64,000 bases of DNA from NCBI GenBank assembly GCA_903813345.2, contig CAIIXF020000001.1:8373098-8437097 (forward strand). Reading direction: 5' to 3'. The notes under the pieces were generated by a model that was not told where the DNA came from, searched no databases, and saw nothing but the letters and a program-made list of their open reading frames with translations. Origin of the DNA: Owenia fusiformis. Lineage: Eukaryota; Annelida; Polychaeta; Sabellida; Oweniidae. Every line of letters begins with the position of its first letter. The first letter of the stretch is position 1. The position numbers were made by a program, and so were the translations under genes. Positions 9,808-22,100 of the stretch are shown here, piece by piece.

Positions 9808-12800
9808 TGTAACAAAATTTTGAATTTTTTATTTTTTATTTAGTGCTGTGTACTCGCTATTGTACATTTATTACACTTGATTTGTGTTTCCCATGTGAGA
9901 TCATTAAGATCGTAACGTGTAGCAATGTTTGCAGTACTTTAGTTGTAGTTACAGGGGTGAAATAGCGTTTTCATGACTTCGAATTGGGATTTAATTTATG
10001 TTGATCAGGTAGTCGATCGGGTACTTTAAATGGAGGTCACTTTTTGGAATTTACTTCCTGCTTCTTATTCTATCGAACCGAAGTAAAACTAGAGTAAGTA
10101 GCGATCAATTACTGTTAGATTTATTAAGTTCCAATTATTATCTTGTTGTGTGAGCAATATTAAAGCGGAATATGGCGTCAATAACTTGTTATTTAACTTT
10201 GAAATCTTGTTCGTAAAGTGATGACGTCACCAAGCCTATAAAAGTATTTCGCCGATGTAAACTCGGCAGATTACAGCAAGCTTTTGACTGGGACAGAGCT
10301 CCGTTCGAAATATTTTGTGATTTCTAACAATTTTGATTTTGTTGGACTTTGACATTTTCTGTACATGATAACTTCGACTTAGAATGTTTCTGACTGGCAC
10401 TTGGGAATATTCTCTGACTTTGTTTCTGTTCACATGTACCTGGCTGTAGACGAATCTACTTGAGGTTAAACTTGGACAAAATCAATTTTGTTGGACTTAT
10501 GCCTTTTATCTGTAGATGATAACTTAGACTTGGGATATTTTCATACTTTGAAATATTCTTTGACTTTGTTTCGTGATACATCTACCTAGTAGGACTTATG
10601 CATTTTAGCTGTAGATGATAACCTAGACTTGGAATATTTTCATACTTTGAAATATTCTTTGACTTTTTTCTGTGATACATCTACCTGGAGTTGGAGTTGT
10701 ACATTTTTCTGTAGATGATAACTTAGACTTGGAATATTTTCATACTTCGAAATATTCTTTGACTTTGTTCTGTGATACATCTACCTGGAGTTGGACTTGT
10801 ACATTTTGCTGTAGATGATAACTTGGACTTAGAATATTTTAATCAATTTTTAATATTCTTTGACTTTGTTCTGTGATACATCTACCTAGTTGGACTTATA
10901 CATTTTTCTGTAGATGATAACTTGGACTTAGAATATTTTAATCATTTTTAATATTCTTTGACTTTGTTCTGTGATACATCTACCTGGAGTTGGACTTGTA
11001 CATTTTTCTGTAGATGCTAACTTGGACTTAGAATATTTTAATCATTTTCAATATTCTTTGACTTTGTTCTGTGATACATCTACCTGAAGTTGGACTTGTA
11101 TATTTTGCTGTGGATGCTAACTTGGACTTCGAATATTTTAATCATTTTTAATATTCTTTGACTTTGTTCTGTGATACATCTACCGGGAGTTGGAGTTGTA
11201 CATTTTGCTGTAGATGCTAACTTGGACTTAGAATATTTTAATCATTTTAAATATTCTTTGACTTTGTTCTGTGATACATCTACCTGGAGTTAGACTTATA
11301 CATTTTAGTCGTTTATACTAACTTGGACTTAGAGTATTTCTTACTCACACTTTGAAATATTCTTCGACTTTGTTCTATTTGAAGTTTGACTTAGATAATT
11401 TATTGTGAAACTTCCTCACTGAAGACGTTCCAGTTGACTTTGTCGAACGGACTCACTGAGGCTGGGTCTTTATTTCAGCGACTGTCGAACGGACTTCCTG
11501 TAGAAGAGGATCCATTGGACTTACCCAGAGGAGGCTACCTGAGGGAGAAGAGGATCCACTGGACTTAGCTGAAGAGGCTACCTGAGGGAGAAGAGGATCC
11601 ATTGGACTTAGCCAGAGGAGGCTACCTGAGGGAGAAGAGGATCCACTGGACTTAGCTGAAGAGGCTACCTGAGGGAGAAGACGTTCCAGTTGACTTTGTC
11701 GAACGGACTCACTGAGGCTGGGTCTTTATTTCAGCGACTTTGTCGAACGGACTTCCTTAGGAAGAGGATCCATTGGACTTAGCCAGAGGCTACCTGAGGG
11801 AGAAAAGGATCCATTGGACTAAGCCAGAGGAGGCTACCTGAGGGAGAAGAGGATCCACTGGACTTAGCTGAAGAGGCTACCTGAGGGAGAAGAGGATCCA
11901 TTGGACTTAGCCAGAGGAGGCTACCTGAGGGAGAAGAGGATCCATTGGACTTAGCTGAAGAGGCTACCTGAGGGAGAAGACGTTCCAGTTGACTTTGTCG
12001 AACGGACTCACTGAGGCTGGGTCTTTATTTTAGCGACTTTGTCGAACGGACTTCCTGAGGAAGGTGATCCATTGGACTTACCCAGAGGAGGCTACCTGAG
12101 GGAGAAGAGGATCCACTGGACTTAGCTGAAGAGGCTACCTGAGGGAGAAGAGGATCCATTGGACTTAGCCGGAGGAGGCTACCTGAGGGAGAAGAGGATC
12201 CATTGGACTTCACCGGAAGAGGCTACCTGAGGGAGACGTTCCAGTTGACTTTGTCGAACGGACTCACTGAGGCTGGGTCTTTATTTTAGCGACTTTGTCG
12301 AACGGACTTCCTGAGGAAGGTGATCCATTGGACTTACCCAGAAGAGGCTACCTGAGGGAGAAGAGGATCCATTGGACTTAGCCAGAGGAGGCTACCTGAG
12401 GGAGAAGACGTTCCAATTGACTTTGTCGAACGGACTCACTGAGGCTGGGTCTTTATTTTAGCGACTTTGTCGAACGGACTTCCTGAGGAAGGTGATCCAT
12501 TGGACTTACCCAGAGGAGGCTACCTGAGGGAGAAGAGGATCCACTGGACTTAGCTGAAGAGGCTACCTGAGGGAGAAGAAGATCCATTGGACTTACCCAG
12601 AGGAGGCTACCTGAGGGAGAAGAGGATCCATTGGACTTAGCCAGAGGCTACCTGAGGGAGAAGAGGATCCATTGGACTTAGCCAGAGGAGGCTACCTGAG
12701 GGAGAAGAGGATCCATTGGACTTAGCTGAAGAGGCTACCTGAGGGAGAAGACGTTCCAGTTGACTTTGTCGAACGGACTCACTGAGGCTGGGTCTTTATT

Positions 12801-14488
12801 TTAGCGACTTTGTCGAACGGACTTCCTGAGGAAGGTGATCCATTGGACTTACCCAGAGGAGGCTACCTGAGGGAGAAGAGGATCCACTGGACTTAGCTGA
12901 AGAGGCTACCTGAGGGAGAAGAGGATCCATTGGACTTAGCCGGAGGAGGCTACCTGAGGGAGAAGAGGATCCATTGGACTTCACCGGAAGAGGCTACCTG
13001 AGGGAGACGTTCCAGTTGACTTTGTCGAACGGACTCACTGAGGCTGGGTCTTTATTTTAGCGACTTTGTCGAACGGACTTCCTGAGGAAGGTGATCCATT
13101 GGACTTACCCAGAAGAGGCTACCTGAGGGAGAAGAGGATCCATTGGACTTAGCCAGAGGAGGCTACCTGAGGGAGAAGACGTTCCAGTTGACTTTGTCAA
13201 ACGGACTCACTGAGGCTGGGTCTTTATTTTAGCGACTTTGTCGAACGGACTTCCTGAGGAAGGTGATCCATTGGACTTACCCAGAGGAGGCTACCTGAGG
13301 GAGAAGAGGATCCACTGGACTTAGCTGAAGAGGCTACCTGAGGGAGAAGAAGATCCATTGGACTTACCCAGAGGAGGCTACCTGAGGGAGAAGACGTTCC
13401 ATTGGACTTAGCCGGAGGAGGCTACCTGAGGGAGAAGAGGGTCCATTGGACTTCACTGGAAGAGGCTACCTGAGGGAGACGTTCCAGTTGACTTTGTCGA
13501 ACGGACTCACTGAGGCTGGGTCTTTATTTTAGCGACTTTGTCGAACGGACTTCCTGAGGAAGGTGATCCATTGGACTTAGCCAGAGGAGGCTACCTGAGG
13601 GAGAAGAGGATCCACTGGACTTAGCTGAAGAGGCTACCTGAGGGAGAAGAGGATCCATTGGACTTAGCCAGAGGAGGCTACCTGAGGGAGAAGACGTTCC
13701 AGTTGACTTTGTCGAACGGACTCACTGAGGCTGGGTCTTTATTTCAGCGACTTTGTCGAACGGACTTCCTGAGGAAGGTGATCCATTGGACTAAGCCGGA
13801 AGAGGCTACCTGAGGGAGAAGAGGATCTATTGGACTAAGCCGGAGGAGGCTACCTGAGGGAGAAGAGGATCCACTGGACTAAGCCGGAAGAGGCTACCTG
13901 AGGGAGAAGACGTTCCAATTGACTTTGTCGAACGGACTTCCTGAGGAAGGTGATCCATTGGACTTAGCCGGAGGAGGCTACCTGAGGGAGAAGAGGATCT
14001 ATTGGACTTAGCCGGAGCAGGCTACCTGAGGGAGAAGAGGATCCACTAGACTTAGCCGGAGGAGGCTACCTGAGGGAGAAGAGGATACACTGGACTTAGC
14101 CGGAGGAGGCTACCTGCACGAGACAAGATACTGGTCCTTGTATGGAACTGGATGTTCTTTTCATCGCTTTGATTGTGTGACTTCAATCCAATCCCACAAT
14201 TGATGTTTATATGTATAGACTCACAGTGAATAATAATAACAATAACAACAACAACAACGAACATTGGTTCTATTCAAGTTTATTGCAAGGACATTTTGCT
14301 ATTTGATGTACACAATTTTGGGCCTACAGACGCCACAATATATCGTTTGTTGTGTAATAAATATAATTGAATGTTCTGTTGAATCTTTGGTGCAAACACA
14401 TTTAACGTGTGTCACGTAACCCACAAGGTATACAGAGGTCTATTAGTCCACACTACCATAATATCCACAAAAGGGCCTAACTGTTACA
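9808..14488 (+). repeat. 3' LTR, 4681 bp
   Basis: Direct copy of 2055-6635 with the same order of parts. It contains one extra 100-bp unit in the first array (about 10723-10822) and A at 10007 where the 5' LTR has G. CRE at 10222-10229, TATAAAAG at 10237-10244, AATAAA at 14356-14361. It ends GTTACA, followed by ATAT, the target duplication. Confidence 0.95.
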
Positions 14489-15128
14489 ATATATTCATAT
14501 ATGTTGGTTACGATATCAACAGCTCATTGAAATTTAAAGAAATCAAAAGTAATCTCTGATACTTCTAAAAAATTTAATTTAAACTATATTATCCAATGAT
14601 GCAAATAATCGTGACGTAGGATTCGAGTTTGTGTATATCACTTTAGTGTCACAAGGATTAAAGGAAACTTGGTGCAGGTAGCTCGAAGTGGAGTTTTGCT
14701 ATCTCTTATGTTTCTGCTATTTAGGTTATTTATTAACCTTATGAGTAAGTATTTTTATTATTAACATTGCAACTAAAGTAAATTATTAATGATTGTTGAA
14801 ATCTAAAAGTTTATATTTCACTTGAAAATTTGATTTATTGTGAGGGAAGATGTCACAGTCAGAACTCATACTTTCTAAAAACAGAAAAGGTCTACACCCA
14901 GAAATATGAATCATTTGGAAAATTAACACAGTCCTTATTAAATTGAATAATACAAACTGATGACAGGGACGTGAAAAGTTGTTTATGTGCCACACCCACT
15001 CTCTTTGGAATGTGGCCATGCCGTGAGGGAGGTTTACGCGGTCACGGAAATTATAGTACAGTTGGGGACAAAAATAAATGACAGGTCGATTTTCGATCAC
15101 CATTTCCTAATTATGGTGGTCTGAAAGC

Positions 15129-15599
15129 TAGTGTTGTCGCGATTAATCGATACATCGCGATATACATCGCCAAAGCTGGTTCTGGCGATGCAACGATGTC
15201 TGAAACAAAACATCGATGTTTTTGAAAAAAATAAATTTGCTAAAAATCGCCCTTTCTTATCTTATTTTGACGCAAATTGCTTACCTTTTTTCATGTCTGA
15301 TTACATTTTCCAATGTTTTCTGATATTCTTTCGCTTTATAACTGTTTTAGCTAGTCGAAATGAACCATTAATCTAAAAGAAATTACTTTACTTTCATTTC
15401 ACCGTTACTAGAAGTTCCCGGATGTACCACCGTACTCTTATTAATTTGTTCTGTTCGGTATTTTAGTGCATTAGCGTTCGGTATTTTAGTGCACTTTTCT
15501 CGAACTTTTTCTCGATGTACATCGCGATGTGCATCGATGTTTACTACTGAAAATTGCCGATGTATCGATGTACGATTATGCCACATCGCGACAACACTA
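15129..15599. mobile_element. hAT-like MITE, 471 bp
   Basis: Perfect 14-bp terminal inverted repeats TAGTGTTGTCGCGA (15129-15142) and its complement (15586-15599), flanked by an exact 8-bp duplication CTGAAAGC (15121-15128 and 15600-15607). An 8-bp duplication and TAGTG ends are typical of the hAT superfamily. Subterminal regions are full of short palindromic words such as CATCGCGATG and CATCGATG, possible transposase-binding sites. No transposase frame is present, so it is non-autonomous. Confidence 0.9.
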
Positions 15600-16799
15600 C
15601 TGAAAGCCCATAATTTCCAATATTGTCTAGATATATATCCCTTAAAATTTGTATATTTTACATTTTGTATAATCTCATCCACTGATGTATGGCCTCTTGT
15701 AAATTCTCTTATTTTTAACATGGGAAATCCTCACTTCAGCAAATCCACCTGTCATTTATTTATGTCCCCAACTGTATTTAACTTTTTGTCAAAACCAAGA
15801 CATCAGTGATTTGAGATTCCATAAACCCGAACAGGTTGCAAACAATGGCAAGCAAATCATTGAATTGAATAATATTACCTCTACTACCTCTATATAATAT
15901 TTATCTCCTGATAGATACCATATAAAGTAAAACAAGTGTTTGAATTACCCCCATGCTAGTGTTCGGAATTACCCCCTAAAAAATCTCCTGTTTGGATTTA
16001 CCCCCCTAAAACACATTGTAGTTAAAGTGGTATAACCCAGATTTTTTGACAATTTATAGGAATTTTTTTCTGTAAATGCATTTTACAGCACCTAATTCAC
16101 ATAACATATTTAAAATTATTCTACAGATGTGCTGTACAGCCAAGCTAACTACATTTTTTGATGGGGGTGTTTGGAAATAGACGTATTGACTCTATATATA
16201 TGCAGCTTATATGCAACTTCGCACTAGAGTATGCATGATATATTTCTCATGAATTTGAGTTCATATTTCGATTAGTGAAGTAGGGTTATTCTCTGTCAAT
16301 TCGCAATTTTGTTTCAATTTTTATGATAAGTTCTTATTAGGAAAGAATAAATCATGTGCGCGAAATGACTGGTTTAAACATGGGCTTTTAATTAGAAATT
16401 TGAAAGCCCATGGTTTAAAATGATCACAATCCGCATGCACGCGCGTGCCATGTTTTTCCAGTCCTTTTTATTGGGCCCTTTATTGTTCTATGGGAATTTG
16501 TATTTTTTGGTACGAGATAAATCTTTACCCGTGAATCATTACTAGTATGTCCACGGGATGTCATCGCCTGATTTGGTCAATGTTAGGGAGCAGGTCGTTT
16601 TTACAATAAATTTCAATATTTTCACACAAAATATTTTTTTACTGAAAAACTGCTCATTCGCAGAGAAAATGTACTAGCACATGCAATGACAATGTCAATC
16701 ACGCTTCTGTACTAAATTCGGCGGAAGTCTTTTATAATCTAATACGAAGTTACTAAAAGAGGCGCGAACGCCCTACACTCAAAATGATCGTTTTTCCAT

Positions 16800-18025
16800 T
16801 ATAACTTTTTAACGTAATTTAACGAAGGCTTCTAATTATTATCCAAGATAGTCTAAATACCGATTAAAATATTTCTTACTTCAAACAGATACGCCGTCTT
16901 TTATTCAATTTTTTAAAAAATAATAAAAAATAACTCTTGTCAATGTTAGGGAGCAGTCAATGTTAGGGAGCAAAATGATTTTATCAGAATATTAAAAATG
17001 TAGCAAATGGCCATTTAAAATATGTATGGCATTTATAAACTGAACAATTTTGTTTGTATGATTATTTGATACCCTTTGGGGAGGAAAGCGTTAAAATTGT
17101 AAGAAAATCATTGAAAAGGTTATTTTGCATTTTTTATTTTCAGCTAAATCCTGTTTACGTTCGTTTTAGAAATATTTAGATGCGAACCATTCCTTCTTTA
17201 TTCGTTGACCTCTAACTGTAAATGAATGGATGTATCGTTATATACACTTTTTGATGATGTCATCAGTTCACAATCCTAAATTGTGGATGATAAATTATCT
17301 GAACTGATATATAGGCTTGAGAAATCTCCGACATCCTTCAGTTCTATGATTTGATATTTTCCTAGTATTAAAGTAAGAGAGTTAGTCTCGCACTTATCTT
17401 TACGACCGGGTATCACCTGATAGCTGGCACAAACGCTATGAAGGGCTCATTGCGCAGTTACATGTATGATAGTAGATTTTTACACGTATACTTCAATTTG
17501 TCAATACTCAGACAATGCAGTATATAACCGATCTCTGTTATATGTGTACCACTTGCTAATGATACTCTAAAGCCCGGTATACACCAATGGGACAAGTTGG
17601 GACCTCCATAGACTTAACATGGCGTGGGACCTAGTGGGACCTTTTGGGATTTTGCCCCATGAAGTCCGTGGGAATCAATGGGACTCCGTCGGATTTCGCC
17701 CCACTGCATTGTTTGCTCCGCCACATTGATCATACTTATTTTTTATTATTTAAAAAAATTAAAGAAAGGTGTACCTGTTTGAAGTAAAAAATATTTCAAT
17801 ATGTACTGAGATTATCCATGATAATAATTAACTTTCCTTCGTCAAAAATCTTTGAGAGTCCATTTTCTGCAGATAACAAAAATGCAAAACAATTTTTTTT
17901 ATCGATTTTGTTAAATTTTGTTAAGGCAAGGGGTTTAAAATAATCATTCAAACAATATTGTTTAGTTTATAAATGCCATACATATTTTAAATGGCCATTT
18001 GCTACATTTTTAATATTCTGATGTT
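16800..18025. repeat. Pair of inverted homologous segments in kept order
   Basis: Segment 16800-16970 resembles the reverse complement of about 17700-17860 (shared TTACTTCAAACAG, AATAATAAAAAATAA and the TCAATG..GGAGC word). Segment 16980-17090 resembles the reverse complement of about 17935-18025 (ATGTAGCAAATGGCCATTTA, TATGGCATTTATAAACT). Each block is inverted but the block order is unchanged, so this is not one simple palindrome. More likely two elements of one family were inserted and rearranged. Confidence 0.6.
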
Positions 18026-19184
18026 GGTGAGTTGAGTAACATAAACCAAAAAGGCTAAAAACAGTTATCATACACTCCTTTGTATGTTGAAGGACAATTT
18101 GAAAATGATTGATTTTGGTGTATAGCAGGTTGGGCATGTCTTCTGATTGGGGGAGAATGCTGGCTGGTCGGGTTATAATCTGCAGTAATTCAAAATTTAA
18201 GCCAGGGTAAATAATAGATTTTTTCAACCAGCAAATTGACCTTCAAAGAACTCGAGCATGTATGATTCATTAAACTAATTTTGTAACTAATCATTTTAAT
18301 TGATAGCTATGGAATTCCAGTAAACTTAAAATTGCAAAATAAAATCATATAACAACAGCTACATTTTTAGGGATCTCATAGCACCAAAAATTGGAAAACA
18401 TTTTCAAAACAATTTCAAAATCTTTGAATTATGAAATAGCAGAACCACATGTCTAAATTCTTATTTTATGCCTTAATGGATATTCTAAATGTGGTTTAGA
18501 AATAAATAACAAGTATCATTCACTTTCAGTTTTATCAACATTTGCATAGTTGTGTGAGTTCACTATATTTATGTCGCAGGTTTATTTTGTGGTGAAATAA
18601 TTGCTTTTTATAAGAGGGAGTGTATTGATCAGCAGTTATGCTGTATTCATTCACTTTTTCACACAGTATGTTTAAATTTTGTTTAATATTTTGCCTCATG
18701 GTTCACTCTTTTAGTTTTTAACTATAATAGACAGGCAATGGTAATTGAAATATATACGAGTATTCAGATATGTTGACATAAACATCTGAGTTTATTAATG
18801 TAGAAGCCTCATTCATTTGTTTACAGTTATCATATTTTATCTAATGATATGACAACTTTTATGTTTCAGATTAGGCTATTAACCTGCGTTAATCCCACAA
18901 GTGGACAATCAACTTAGACAATGGAACAATGAACATAGTGTAAAACACTTCACTTCAACGGAGAATCAAGTACCTGCACTCCCATATTCTAGAAATTCAT
19001 ATTCATTTCAACTTTTGAAGTTTGGATTTCAATGTAAATACAAGTGACACCATTGCTGTTTCATAGAAATGGAAACACATGGCGTGTTAACCTATGATTC
19101 ATTCACTTCAACAAATGCATGGATCTATATGTGAGATTTGAAATTGGATTTTACGTTTTCTGTTTTTCCACATGATATTTGAAG

Positions 19185-22100
19185 ATGGAGGCAGGTACAG
19201 GAGAAATAGATGATCTTGCCGCTCTTAGTAGTCTCAGCGAACCCCTTCTCCTAGATGAGATAAGGATAAGATACAGCAAAGATATAATATACGTGAGTTA
19301 CAATAATCTGTTTGTATTTGTGGGATATATACATGTTTAGGGAGATCGTTGTATATAAATGTATAATGTATAAGTGTTTCACATTAAGTAGATGTTAAGG
19401 AAATATATAGTTGTATTTTGTATTCCTTATTTAGATGTGATTGCATGGCATATTGCTAATATTGACCATAGGATACAGTCAAGCCTGTGTATTTGGGATA
19501 ACCGTTCTCCCAACACAGGTTTTACTGGAGTGTTATAGCAAGTTATAGCAAAGTTATTTTCATTGAATAATCATCTTGAAGGAACATGATTTAATCCTGA
19601 TGCACTATTGATTTACATAATTCATGGGAAGGGGCAGACGGGAATACTAATTTGAACAATAATGAAAATAATTGAAAAAATTATTTTCTCCCAAAACAGG
19701 TTTTACTGTAGTGTTTAAACAAGTTATAGCAAAGTTATTTTCACTGAATAATCATCTTGAAGGAATATGATTTAATCCGTATTTATTTACATAGTTCATG
19801 GAAGGGGAAGGGAATTTTATTGTCATTTAGAGGTGTTAGATGGGATTTACTTCAATTTGCTTTACTCAATCATTTTATTTTAATTTGAATATGAAGAGAA
19901 TTTGTATTTAAAAAGAAATCCTGAAGGATCACAATTTTTAGGACTGAGTGAATTTCAAACTACAGTACATGTAGTCAAATTGACATCATGCTTTGAGATC
20001 ACCTAATAAACCAGAAATTGCATGAAGGGCGTTGTTTTTAAAAAGTTGTATCAGGTTAGATAAAAGCATTTCCCTATGATTCTATTTTTATGATTATTTA
20101 TGTGACGTTTGATGTAGCTTTGAGGGTTTATACTGCCCTTTATCACCATTACATCCAAAAATTATCAAAAAACAAATTTGGTTAGATGCAATTACAGAAA
20201 ACAGTGTTAGCCAGGATTCATAAATTGTGCCGTATTGCCTTTGCTATTTCTTCACATTGCAGTTATTGTTGTGATTTGTGACTTTGATAACCAATGCTTT
20301 ACATTTTGCATGTTGTTTCTGCATGGCTTTTTGACTTTTGTGTATTCTAGACCTACATTGGTGACATTCTAGTCGCAGTCAACCCATATAAACGACTGCC
20401 TATATATGGGCCAGAAATTTCTGAGAAATACAGCAATATTAAAGTAAGACAGCATCATTTGCCCCATCTCTATGCTATATCTGATCAAGCCTACCAGAAG
20501 CTATGCAAGACAGGGGCAAGTCAGTGTTGTGTGGTCAGCGGGGAGTCTGGTGCAGGTAAATGGGACAAGGTTTAAATTATGTACTGTAAAACCTGTAATA
20601 AGTGAGCTTGAGAAATATTTGAATTTAGATATCGTAAACAGCTTACTATACAGGTATGTACATTCAAAACATATTACTGTACAGTGTACTTTGATAAAAC
20701 TAAATTGTCTGTTTTATAGATTGACCCATGTTTTTCATTTTGAATGATTGATACCTTCAGATTAGTAATAGTGTAAATACTTAAGTAGTAATTTCACCCT
20801 TGCATGGTTTTATCTAATACTTTATTGTGAGTTCTATATTAAGGTAGCTTGCCTTGAATGTTTATATCAATTGTTCAGCAAAAACTTATCATTATGACAG
20901 AGGGGTTAATATTGATGGAGAAGATGAGTTTAAAATATTATTTTGAAAGTCTGAATTGAGATGAAAAGCAGTTTAGATCATCTACATTTCCGCATTTAAT
21001 GTCTCGGGATTAAGAAACATCAAGGGTTCCATCAAATCTAAAAAATGTAGAAACAAATATATATATTTTTTTAATATGCTTTGAATGGCCAAACTGACCA
21101 GAGGAAGTACAATAACACAACATAAATCGTCCACTCCTCTTATTCAAGGATCTGGATCTGATTTAATGTTATTGAAGTCAATATCATATTTGGAAGACAA
21201 AGACTTAGAAAATCAGAATTTTATTCAATCATTTGCTGAAGAGTTGTCAAAAGTCATGTTGTTATTATCAATATATTTTCGGGTTATTTTCTCAGGAAAT
21301 GTTGAATATGCCACTATGAAACAATTTATCGGACCACATTTTCAATATATTCCAAATTACAGGTAAAACTGAAAGTACAAAACTCCTAGTGAAACACATT
21401 GTGAATACACTATGCAACCAGAAGGACACCAGCCTCCATGAACAGATTGTAGAGGTAATTAAACCACACTAGATATTACATGTTCTCTGGCATTGATATT
21501 CTTCAATACTTCCCTAGCCATTCTGTTAAATTAAATTGTTGCATTAAAATGTGGTTAATTGTTGTTTAGGGGCGGGGTCAAAATATCAATGTTCATATGG
21601 AGACGAAAGTAATTTCGTTTGGACAACAACCCCCTCACCCCCCCTCTAGACGAAAGCTTAGGTCACTTCAAAAAAACATTGATTTTCAGTGACTGTCAAT
21701 TGATTTGGAACCCGGGTTATTATTACGGTGAATTAACACACGTTCGCAATTTAAAGGCAGAATCAGATCTATAGGGGGAGACAAAATTACAAGCAACGTG
21801 CATAATTGACCTACCAATCTATTCCTTACAATCTCAAATACAATATCTCCCAAAAGATTCACAATATGCTATAAATTGGCGAACTTATTAATGATTCAAA
21901 GTGCAAAAATGGATGAAAAATGTTTAAATTCTCCCAAATAATAAGAATGGTAACCATTCTTATAGAAAAATAATACATTATTGTAAAAATCTTTTGTTTT
22001 CCTTGAATAAAGTATGTACTTTTGTGATTTTTAGAAAATAGACATGACAAGGAATGACATGAGCCAAAAATATTCTAAACTTGAAACAATTTTTTGTTTA

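Larger units (their letters stand above)
2055..14488 (+). mobile_element. Giant-LTR Gag-protease-only retrotransposon
   Basis: A 12.4-kb element bounded by two direct LTRs (2055-6635 and 9808-14488), each starting TGTAAC and ending GTTACA. It is flanked by a 4-bp target-site duplication ATAT (2051-2054 and 14489-14492). Inside are a primer-binding site one base after the 5' LTR, one long open frame encoding Gag plus aspartic protease, and a purine tract just before the 3' LTR. Reverse transcriptase, RNase H and integrase are absent from the 3.2-kb interior, so mobilisation should need enzymes from an autonomous partner. The LTRs make up about three quarters of the element. The combination resembles plant LARD elements (long LTRs) and TR-GAG elements (Gag only). 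The Gag type and PBS point to a Ty3/Gypsy-like relative, which is inference. Confidence 0.93.
14489..19184. other. Intergenic region upstream of the myosin gene
   Basis: No gene recognised. It contains the hAT-like MITE at 15129-15599; a patch with three copies of a GTTTGRATTACCCCC-like word near 15940-16010; the word GTCAATGTTAGGGAGC at 16577, 16938 and 16955 (the last two in tandem); inverted homologies between 16800-17090 and 17700-18025; and a GGGAC-rich stretch near 17580-17700. The 5' UTR of the myosin must lie near the end, but no clear core promoter was seen. Confidence 0.6.

Noticed and set aside
15383-15809. Frames of about 105-112 residues on both strands
   Set aside because: They cover the hAT-like MITE and its flank, lack domain features and are explained by palindromic repeats.
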